Source: Roseibacillus ishigakijimensis (GTDB lineage: Bacteria > Verrucomicrobiota > Verrucomicrobiia > Verrucomicrobiales > Akkermansiaceae). From it: 64,000 nucleotides of DNA. The stretch covers positions 24,246-88,245 of the forward strand of contig NZ_JAENIO010000013.1 of assembly GCF_016595415.1 (NCBI RefSeq). Direction: 5' to 3'. Positions 16,595 to 26,100 of the stretch are shown here, in pieces. Below the pieces are notes generated by a model. It did no database searches. It was not told where the DNA came from and saw only the letters and a program-made list of their open reading frames with translations. Numbering within the stretch: position 1 is the stretch's first letter; every line of letters starts with the position of its first letter. The position numbers were made by a program, and so were the translations under genes.

Positions 16595-19500
16595 ATGAAA
16601 GATAAGCTCGAACCTGTCGGAGACGCCGCGCGCGAAGCCCGCATCGTGGCTGTCATTCTCGGCGAAGCCTCCGCCTTCGAACGCGAAGAAGTGGACCGTC
16701 TTTGCCACGAACACCCCGAGCTCGCTCTCTTCCGCCGTCGCTTGGAAGCAGTGGATGGATTGTTGGGAGACCCCAGAGATCAGCGACCAGAATCCAGTAG
16801 CAAAGAGTGGCAGCTGTCCGCGGAGCGGAGGCGGGCCGTTCTGGAGAAGATTGCCGAACAAGAAACTGTTGCACCCTCACCCCGTCCGCATCGTCGCGTT
16901 TTAGCATTGCGACCTTGGCAGCAGGCGGCCCTTTGGCTGGGGCTCTTAGTGGCGGGAGGGTTGCTCGTGATTCCTCCGATGAAACCTTTGTCTGAATCTG
17001 CGGCAGCTGTGGCCCAGCAGGAGAAACGAAGGGAGGAGGGTGCGAAAGCCCCTGCTCAGAAGGAAGCTGACCCGTCCGGCAAAAAGTATGAGTTGTCTCA
17101 GCAGGTCGTGGTGGCCGGGCAGGTCATAGAGCCTGGCGCCAAGGCTCATTCCCAGGGCATGACCTTATCGGAGGCGATCGAGGCCGGGGGAGGAGTAGCC
17201 ACTTTCGGCACTCCCAAGCGGGTAAATGTTTATCGCGACGGAAAGAAATACACCCTCAACCTGCGGAATGAAAAGCACCGCAACGAACGCCTGTATCCCG
17301 GGGATACCGTCGAAGTGGATCAGGTCAAAGCATGGGAGTCGAGCGGAGAGGGTCCTGATGGGGGAGGCCAGAGTTTGGCACAGAATGAGCCGTCTTCTCG
17401 GCAACCCGCCGCTCCGTCCTCTGCCATGTCTCGGACGATCGCAGCCAACACTGCGGAGTCGGAAGCTGTGTCCGTGCCTGAGGAAGAGCAAGAGCTGGCT
17501 TACGCCGACTTGGGAACGGTTGATGATTTTGGAGAAGGCTGGGGTGATACGGGAGAATCTTCGCAATTGCTTTCTCAAATCGATAATTCTAGAGGGCTGC
17601 CCATTCCCAGGGAAGAGACCTCGTTTGGATCAAATGGCTACAGGTGGGCGGCGACTACAAATAGCGAGGATTTCATCACCCAGCGGTTCGTCGTTCCTCC
17701 GAATTTCCTTTCTTCATTTGATGTGGGCTTGGCAGGAAAAAATGAGGACGATCCTTTTGCTAGCGACGAGGACTTGGGGGGAGCTGGCCTCTCTGCCCGT
17801 CGGTCGGTGCAGGATTTGCTCGCTGACTCTGGCATCGAATTCCCGGAAGGAGCCAGCGCCCGCTTCAACTCTGCCACCGGTGAATTGATCGTGAGGAATT
17901 CTGCTGCTAACCTGGCTGACACCGAGGCCTTGACCGAGCAAATCACAGGTGGTCAGGACAGTCTGGGGTGGGTTGCTGCTGGAGGAGAGAGTTTTGGGGA
18001 GATTTCGTCTGATGCGATAGAGAATCTGCAGAGTGAGATTGCAAGGCAAGAGAAGGTCCTCACAAGTCGAGGAACTGAGGATGGGGGAAATGATTTGAAG
18101 CTTAAGAAAAGGCAGCTGGCTCTCTTGCAAGAGGCCCAGGCAGCGGGTTCCAACCCGGTGGCGGCGAAACTACAGAACATCATTATCCCCGAAATCAATT
18201 TTGAGAATACGAGCTTGGAGGATGCCGTGGCCATGCTTTCTCAAAAAGCGAAGGAATTGGATCCTGATCCGAAAGTGGGGCGTCGCGGGGTCGAGATTTC
18301 CCTCGATGTCGAAGAGGAGAGCTTCTCTGACGAAGGGGAGCATCTTTTATTGGGAAAAAGGGAGGAGGGAGCAACGATTGATATTTTGCGTTTGCGCAAT
18401 GTTTCCCTTGGGACGGCTTTAGAATACGTCGCGGGTAAAACAGGGAAAAGATATGTTGTTGATGAAGGCGGGGTGTCCTTGGCAGAACTGGGAGCTTATG
18501 CCTCGTCGGATTTGGTGACCCGTATTTGGAGGATGAGTGCGGAGGAATACCGCGAACTCATAGAGTCCGCTCAAGTGGATGAGAACGATCCCTTCGCAGA
18601 GGGAGATGAGGAGGCGGCGGAGATCCCATCCGAAAAAGAGGCTCTGGAGGCCAGTGGCGTGGAATTTGCGGAAGGCAGCGAGGTGCTCTATCAGCCGGAG
18701 AGCGGGGCTTTCATCGTCAAGAATACGATGGAGAATCTCGAGGTAGTGGATGCCATCGTGGAATCTCTGGCCCGTCGGGTGGAGGCGCGCAGCGAGGCGG
18801 AGACCTTGAGTGAAAAAGACACCGCGACTCAGGCGGACTCGACATTTTCGCTGCATATCAGCGATGTCAGTTTCAAGCTCGCGCAAGCCGCGCTGGCCAA
18901 GGGAGAGTGGCCGGAGACGGTGCGGGTGGAGGAATTTGTGAACGCCTTCTCCTACGGGGAACGTCGTCTTTTGCCTGGAGAGCGAGTGGGCGTGGCCTTG
19001 GAGCAGGTGGCCCATCCTTTTCTCGCCCAACGGAATCTTCTGCGGGTTTCTTTGCAAACAGCGGCCAGCGGTCGCGGGGCGGACGTGCCCTTGCGCCTGA
19101 CGGTGGTGCTGGACAAGTCCGGTTCCATGGAGCGCGTCGACCGCGCCCGGGCCATTGAGGAGGCTTTCCGCGTCCTTACCGAGCAATTGCGTCCCGGCGA
19201 CAAGGTCACTCTTGTGGGCTTTTCCCGCACCCCGCGCCTGCTGGCCGATCAGGTCGATGGCAGCGAGGGGGATCGGCTCTTGCGGATTCTGCGCGAGACC
19301 CCCAGCGAGGGGGGGACCAATGTGGAGGAAGCTCTCAAGCTGGCCCGGGCCAAGGCCTTGGAGCACTTTTCCCCCGAGGCTCAGAACCGGGTCATTCTGC
19401 TCACCGACGGTCTTGCCAATCTGGGCACCGAGGTGCCTGCCCAACTGATGGCGCAGGTGGAGTCCCTGCGCGAGGAAGGGGTGGCCTTTGACGCCTGTGG

Positions 19501-20128
19501 GGTGGGGACCGAGGGCTTGAATGACGAGATTTTGGAGGCGCTCACCCGCAAGGGCGATGGGCGCTACTATCTCCTGGGGAGCACGGCGGAGAGTGGCGCG
19601 GAATTCGCCCGACAGGTGGCGGGTGCCCTTCGTCCCGCTGCCAGCAACGTGAAGGTGCAGGTGCTCTGGAATCCGGAGCGGGTGGGCAAGTGGCGGCTCT
19701 ATGGCTTCGATAATCATGAGCTGAAAAAGGAGGACTTTCGCAACGATGCGGTCGATGCCGCCGAGCTGGCTGCCGAGGAAGAGGGCGTGGCTCTCTATCA
19801 TGCCGAGGTGAAGCCCGCCGGGGAGGGCCCGCTGGGCGTGGTGCGGGTGCGCTTTCGCGATGTCGCCCGCGATGAGATGGTGGAGCGGGAGTGGGAGATT
19901 CCCTACGAAGGGGAGGCGCCTTCCCTGCTGACCGCTGATCCGAAAGTGCGTTTGGCCGCCGTGGCCGGGCTTTTTGCCGAAAAACTGGCCTCCAGTCCGG
20001 TGGGCGAGCGCGTGGAGTGGGCCGACCTTCTCGCCGAAGTGCGGCTCTTGCAGAAGATCTTTCCCCAGCAATCCCGGCTGACCGACTTGGAAGCCATGAT
20101 CGAAAATGCCCGCAAGATTGCTCCCTAA
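16595..20128 (+). CDS. Anti-sigma-like / SLBB / secretin-module / vWA-YfbK hybrid membrane protein
   Basis: A 1177-residue protein with an unusual order of parts. Residues 1-65 form an anti-sigma-like helical head (VILGEASAFEREEVDRL). A TM segment lies at about 112-129. An SLBB-like domain spans about 165-244 (VVVAGQVIEPGAKAHSQ, then LYPGDTVEVDQ). A secretin-type block spans 364-450 (RFVVPPNFLSS, then ARFNSATGELIVRNS). An STN-like module at 528-625 is followed by a second such block at 630-730. The vWA domain has the MIDAS motif DKSGSM at about 840, and a YfbK-type (DUF3520) tail runs from about 1010 to 1177. Most of the chain lies beyond the TM, in the periplasm. It probably restrains the upstream sigma factor. 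Confidence 0.82.
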   Translation: MKDKLEPVGDAAREARIVAVILGEASAFEREEVDRLCHEHPELALFRRRLEAVDGLLGDPRDQRPESSSKEWQLSAERRRAVLEKIAEQETVAPSPRPHRRVLALRPWQQAALWLGLLVAGGLLVIPPMKPLSESAAAVAQQEKRREEGAKAPAQKEADPSGKKYELSQQVVVAGQVIEPGAKAHSQGMTLSEAIEAGGGVATFGTPKRVNVYRDGKKYTLNLRNEKHRNERLYPGDTVEVDQVKAWESSGEGPDGGGQSLAQNEPSSRQPAAPSSAMSRTIAANTAESEAVSVPEEEQELAYADLGTVDDFGEGWGDTGESSQLLSQIDNSRGLPIPREETSFGSNGYRWAATTNSEDFITQRFVVPPNFLSSFDVGLAGKNEDDPFASDEDLGGAGLSARRSVQDLLADSGIEFPEGASARFNSATGELIVRNSAANLADTEALTEQITGGQDSLGWVAAGGESFGEISSDAIENLQSEIARQEKVLTSRGTEDGGNDLKLKKRQLALLQEAQAAGSNPVAAKLQNIIIPEINFENTSLEDAVAMLSQKAKELDPDPKVGRRGVEISLDVEEESFSDEGEHLLLGKREEGATIDILRLRNVSLGTALEYVAGKTGKRYVVDEGGVSLAELGAYASSDLVTRIWRMSAEEYRELIESAQVDENDPFAEGDEEAAEIPSEKEALEASGVEFAEGSEVLYQPESGAFIVKNTMENLEVVDAIVESLARRVEARSEAETLSEKDTATQADSTFSLHISDVSFKLAQAALAKGEWPETVRVEEFVNAFSYGERRLLPGERVGVALEQVAHPFLAQRNLLRVSLQTAASGRGADVPLRLTVVLDKSGSMERVDRARAIEEAFRVLTEQLRPGDKVTLVGFSRTPRLLADQVDGSEGDRLLRILRETPSEGGTNVEEALKLARAKALEHFSPEAQNRVILLTDGLANLGTEVPAQLMAQVESLREEGVAFDACGVGTEGLNDEILEALTRKGDGRYYLLGSTAESGAEFARQVAGALRPAASNVKVQVLWNPERVGKWRLYGFDNHELKKEDFRNDAVDAAELAAEEEGVALYHAEVKPAGEGPLGVVRVRFRDVARDEMVEREWEIPYEGEAPSLLTADPKVRLAAVAGLFAEKLASSPVGERVEWADLLAEVRLLQKIFPQQSRLTDLEAMIENARKIAP

Positions 20129-20180
20129 AATGGCTCTCTCTCTGTCTCGCTTCCTGAATCTGGATTTTTTTAACTTCATC

Positions 20181-23100
20181 ATGAAAACCTTTCTTTGTTC
20201 TGCCTTTCTCTTGCTGCTGACTCTTTTTCCCTTCCTAGGGGCTGAAGAGGCCTCGGTGACCATCGATGTGAAAGAGAAGGAGCCCGTGCCGCTCTACTAC
20301 TCGGCCCATGTCAGCCAAACGGCGGAAGCCCACCGGGAACTCGTCAGCCACACCGCCGAGCTGACGGTGAAGGTGATTCAGGGCAAGCCGGAGACCTTTT
20401 CCTTTGCCCTGCAGGGTGGGGGACGGGTGCGGGAGGTGGTTGCGCTCTCTGAGGACGAGGACGAAGGCGGGGAGAGTCCTTTGCAAAGCTGGTCCACCCG
20501 TCGGGGGCTGGACGGGGCTTATCTCGAACTCGCCGTGCGGGAGGGGCAGGAGTCCTATCGCTTTCAAATTCAAGTCGAGCAGGAACTGACCGAACTGCCT
20601 GCCGAAATCCGCTTGTGGAATCTGGGTTCCGGGGAGGCGGTGGGCTTCCAGTCCGAAATCACGGTCACGATCGCCGAGGGGTTGGTGGGGCATTTTGAAA
20701 AGCTGCTCGAGGTGAGCCCCAAACGGCAGGAGCGCGAGCAGAGTGGTTGGCAAAATCTCTTGGGAGCGGGGCCGGTCTCGCGTGAGTTGATGACGGCCAC
20801 GGGGGGCGAGATCTTGCTCGCGGTGGCGGTGGATGGTGCGCCCGGGGAGCGGGTTGCCCTGCGCTCGGCCTCTCTGCGGGGGACGGTGACGGAGGAGGGG
20901 GGACGGGCGCGTTTCCAGCTGCGGGGCCAGGTGGTCGCCTCGCAGGATGGGGTCGAGCTCCCGTTGCTGAAGGGCTCGGCAGCGGTGGGCGAATTGCCCG
21001 AGGTCGCCGGGCTGCGTTTTTTTCTGCGCGGGGACACCTACTTTGTCGAAGTGGCCCAGGCGGGGAGTTATCCGCTGACGCTCACTTTTCTGGCTCCTCT
21101 CTTGTCGCAGGAGGCGGGTTGGGGAATGGACTTCACCATTCCGGCGGCCACCCTGCTGCCGGTTGAGCTACGAGGGCTCTCGGAGGTGACCTTTCCCGCC
21201 GGGCAAACCTTGCTTCCCCAGGCGGAAGGAGAAAAGTGGTTGGCCTACCTTCCTGCCGGGGGACGCTTTCAACTGGCTTGGCAAAAGGCTTTGCCCGCGT
21301 CGGAAGGGGCCCTCCTCTTTTCGAGTCAAGCGGAGGTCGATGTGGAAGTGGGGGCGGGTCTGTTGCGCCAAGAGAGCGACTTTTCCTTCCGCATTCTGCA
21401 GGGGGAGATGAGCAGCCTGCAGCTGGAGCTCTCCGGGCCGGGCGAAGTGCTCGCAGTCACGGGACCAGACTTGCTTTCATGGGAGCGGAACGAGGAGGGG
21501 CTTGTGGTGGCTCTGCGTGAGGCCCGCACGGGCTCGGTCTCGCTGCAGGTCACCAGCCAGTTGGCCCTGGGGGCTTTTCCGGTGGAGGCTTCTCCCCTGC
21601 AGCTCACCCCCGGTGCGGCGGTGAGCCATTCCGGGCACCTCCGGGTGCGCGATGGGGGAGCGGTGCATCTCCAGGTCACTCCCGAGCGGGGCCTGATGCA
21701 GCTTCCCCCCGAGGCTTTTCCCGGCGCGAGCCGGGCCGCCCGCCAACAGTTCGTCTACCGCTTTCCCTCCGCCGACTACGCTCTCTCCCTGCAGGCGAGC
21801 CAAATCGTGCCCGAGGTCATGGTCAACGAGACCGTGCTCTATCAGCTCGGGGAAAGCGGGCGGGCTCTCAGTGCGGAGGTCGAGCTGGATATCCGCGAGT
21901 CCACCCTGCGCGAGTGGACCCTGGAACTTCCCGCAGCCCATGCGGTGGTCTCTGTCAGCGGGGCGGCGGTGGCCGACTACGTGGTGAGTGGTGGCGAGGA
22001 AAACGAGCGGCGCTCGCTGCGCATACTTTTCGCGGAAGAAGTGGCCGGGCGCCAACTCCTGCGGGTGCAGTTGGAGAATAACGAGTTACTGCCGGAGGGG
22101 GACTGGGTCCTGCCCAAGTTGGGCTACCCGGGAGCCCAGGCGGTGCGGGGGGACCTGGGCATCGCCGCCGAACCGGGGGTGCGGGTGTCGCTGGGAGAAG
22201 CCGTCAAGTTGGCCGAAAAGCCCCTCTCTTATTTCCCCAAACGACCGGCGGGGCTGCAGCTGGCCTTCCGGCAGCGGGAGCGCGACTGGTCGGCGACCTT
22301 GCAGGTGGAGCGCCTGCCCGGCAGTGTGGAGGCCGATGTCTTTCATCTCTATTCTCTCAAGGATGGCACCGCCTACGGCAGCGTGGTGGTGAACTACTTT
22401 GTGACGGGGAGTCCCGTCGATGAGTGGCGTCTGCGCGTGCCCGCCGAGGTGGGTAATGTGGCCATCGATGGCCAGCAGGTGCGCACCTGGCGGCGGGAGG
22501 GCGAGGAGGTCATTGTGACCCTGCAACAGCCCGTGATGGGACTGTTCACTCTCTTGCTCACCTGCGAGGAAAAAGTAGGAGCGCAAGGGGGCTCCCTGCG
22601 GCCCGGGCGGGTGCAGCCGCTGGGGGTGCGCGACGAGCGCGGCTATGTGCAGGTGGTCAGCCCGGTGCAGGTGCAGTGCGAGGTCGCGACCGCCTCCGGG
22701 GGGCTGCTGAAGCTCGATGTCCTCGAGCTTCCGGCCGAGTTCCGTCTGTCCAGCTCCGCTCCCTCGCTGGCCGTTTATCAATACACCGCTCGTCCCTTTG
22801 AGTTGGCTCTGGCTATCGATTGGTATGAACCGGGCGAGACCGTGGCGCAGGTGGTGGAGTTCGCGGAAGCGAGCAGCCGGGTCTCGCGCGATGGAGAAGT
22901 GGTCACCGATATGAACTACAGTTTGAGTAGCCGGGGGAGCCGGATTCTGCGCGTGACCTTGCCCGCCGGGGTGAGTTTGTGGGAAACTCGCGTGGCCGGC
23001 GAGGCTGTCAATGCCCGGGTCGATGAGGGCAGCACCCTCATTCCCTTGCCGCCGGGCACCGATGCCAATGAGCGGGTGGCGGTTTCGCTGCGCTACGGTC

Positions 23101-26100
23101 AAGCCGCCCAGTCTTCCCGCGCCCTTGATCTCGCCCTGCCGACCCTGGCCGCTCCGGTTCTGCAAACCGCTTGGGACATCGCCGGGGATGAGCGCCGCGA
23201 GCTGCGCCTGCGGGCCGGGTCCGCTCTGGCAGAGGGTGAACGCGGCTTTGTCTGGCTGGTGGAGCGCGGGCTTTTCCCGACTCTGCTTTTGCTGGCCTTG
23301 CTGGCAGCGGTCGCGGTTTTGGCCCGTCCCGCCCGCTGGGTGGCCTTTGGCTTGCTCATGGCCGCCTTCCTCGCCCTGGCTTACTTGCTGACGCTTTCCT
23401 TTGCGGAGCCCGGGTCGGGTTCTTCCCAAGTCTCAATCAGCGTGCCGGTTCTCGCCCCCGGAGAAGAGGTGGTGGCGCGTCTTGTCCACGCCGAGAAGGG
23501 TCGCTTCGGGTGGGACGTCTGGAGCCTGGCGCTCATGGGCGGGGGTGTCCTGCTGACTCTTCTGGCCTCGCTGCGAGGCTGGGGAATGGGCATTCGCTTG
23601 TCCGCTTTTCTCGCCGCCGGGGCCGGGGCTCTCTGGCTGCCAGGCGGGGCTTTCTGGTTCTTCGTTCTCTTGGGGGGCGCGATGGGGCTGATTTTGCTGA
23701 GCCTCTTGGGGGGAAAAAGGTCCTCCCCGCGAACCCGGGGGAAGGGCTTGCGTCCTTCCGCCGGTCTGGCCGGGCTCATGCTGGGCGTGACTCTCGCGGG
23801 CGCTCCGCGCGGTGAAGGGGCGGAAATCCCGGCTGCGGAGTCCTTGCGGCAGGTGGCAGAGATGAGCGGAGAACGCTTCGCGGCGGAAGGCCAGCTGACC
23901 CTCCGGGGGGAGGTGGGTGACCGCTTCCGGTTGCTGGGTCCGGCCGCGACCTTGCGGGGATTCTCGGGGGAAGGGCTTCTTCTCTCTTCCGATGAAAGCG
24001 GCTTTTGGCTCACGCTCACTGCTGGGCCTGACAAGGAGTCCCCACCGGAGGCAAAGGCCGGGGACGCGAGGGAGGAGGGCGCCGGGCGCGATCCCGGATG
24101 GCGCGAGGCGACTTTTTCCTACCAGATGCCAGCCGAGCCTTCCTCCCTGACCCTCCCCACTCCGGCTGCGGCGGTCAGTCGACTCGATCTCGCTCTCCCC
24201 AAGGCCGGTTGGGAAGTGGTCTCCGATTCCGCCCTGGTGGTGGAGGAAGGCGCGGAGGACGGGCAGCCGGTAGTGCGCCTTCTTTTGCTCCCTCAGGCCG
24301 AGACGACTCTCTCCCTGCGTCCCCGCGAGCGTGATCCCCTGCGTGAGGAGACCGCGTTCTTCGTGGAGGTGGCCAATGCTTACCTCCCCGGTCCGGGGCT
24401 TTTGGAAGGGCGCCATCACGCGACTCTGCGCCCCGCGCAAGGGGTCGTTCGGCAGGTGCGCCTGCTCGTCCCGGAAGGGCTCACCGTGAGCCGGGTGGGC
24501 GAGGGACCGGTGGCTGGCTGGCGCTTCGATGTCGCCAGCCGCGAGCTGGTGGTCGACCTCGCTACTCCGCAAGCGGAGGATTTTTCCCTCCTCGTCGTCA
24601 CCCAGCGCAGTCTCGGGGCCCTGCCCTTGGAGCTCGCCCTCGCTCCTCTGCGAGTGAAAGGAGCCGAGCGCGAAGTGGGCTCGCTGGGGCTGGCTTTCGG
24701 AGGCGAAGCCCAGGCCGGGAAGGTCACCGCCACCGGCTTGCTGGAGATTCACGCCCGCGACTTTCCCTCCCGTCTTCTGCGGGCCGAGGGGGAGGTCCTG
24801 CACCGGGCCTATCGCTACGGGGCCGAGGCGGCCACCCTGCAGCTGGGCATGGTGCCGGTGGAGCCCGAAATCCGGGTCGAGAGCGAGGAAGTGCTCTCGC
24901 TGGGAGCGGAACGCATTTTGCTGAAATCCGACCTGCGGGTGACCATCCTGCGAGCGGGCATTTTCCGCTTTCGCTTGCCGCTGCCTCCGGGCTTCGAGGT
25001 GGAGTCCTTCAGCGGGGAGGCGCTCAGCCACTGGGACGAGAGCGAAGAGAACGGCGAGCGCGTGGTGATCGCTCATCTCGGCGGGCAGACCCTGGGGGAA
25101 AATGCTTTCTCCCTCGTCCTGGCCAAAACGGGAACCTTTGAAGGCGAGGAGACCGGCGACGACTCTCCCCGGAGCGATCGCTGGACTGTCCCGCGGGTGG
25201 TGGTCGCCGAGGCCACTCGCCAAAGCGGGCAACTGATTGTCCGGGCCGAGCAAGGACTGCGCCTGCGCACCCTGGAGCGCAAGAATGTCTCCGAACTAGA
25301 CCCCCGGGCGGCCGGCTTGCGCACGGTGGGCGACTCCGCCTTGGCCTACCGTCTTTTGCAAAAAGAGTGGGAGCTGACCCTCGGTGTCGAGGAACTGGAA
25401 CCCTGGGTGACGGGGCAAATTTTGCAAGAAGTGACCCTGCGCGAAGGGCAGACGCGCCATCTCTTGCTCGCTTCCCTGGAGATCGAGAATGCCGCCATCC
25501 GCACCCTACGGGTCGCCTTGCCCGACCTCAGCGAGGAAATGGCCAAGACGCTGCGGGCTAGTGGAGAGGCGGTGAGCGGGATTTTTCCCGTTCCCGGCGA
25601 GGCTGGACTTTGGGAAATCACCTTCCAGCGCCGCGTCCTCGGCTCCCAGGCCGTGCGCCTGGAGTGGGAGCGCACGGGCGAGCGGACGGGCGGACAGGAG
25701 CGGCTCACCAGAGCGGAATTTCCTGCCCTCCGGCAAGCGAACACCACCTTCGCTTTTCGCGCGGGAAGTCATCTCGAGGTGACCTTCGCGGACCTGCCAG
25801 AAGGGTGGTATCGTGTTGATTGGACCGCTCTACCCGGTTCCCTGCGGCGCGCTGGGGAAGGGGGCAGTCCGGCGGCCGTCCTGCGCGCGGGGCCCGGCCC
25901 TCTTACCGTTCAGGTCACCCGGCATGCCATCGCGGAAGCCCTCAAGCTCCGTGTCTCGCAAGGGCAATTCACTACCGTCGTCTCACCCCTCGGTGATCGC
26001 CTCACCGCCGCCCGGCTCCAGGTCGAGGTCGTGCAACGCAGCTCACTGCGCATCGCTTTTCCGGGCGGAGCCGAGCTCTTTCATGTCTTTGTCAATGGCG

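Noticed and set aside
16168..16605. Open frames of 115 and 145 codons across the tandem repeats
   Set aside because: The 105-bp dimer keeps frames open by arithmetic. The peptides are Pro/Lys/Ser repeats with no start signal, and the DNA itself is the repeated unit.
18419..25253. Several long minus-strand frames (18419-20263, 22086-23429, 23433-25253) opposite the hybrid and giant genes
   Set aside because: Signal peptides, TM segments and recognisable domains are all on the plus strand. The antisense frames have no starts with plausible context and no motifs.
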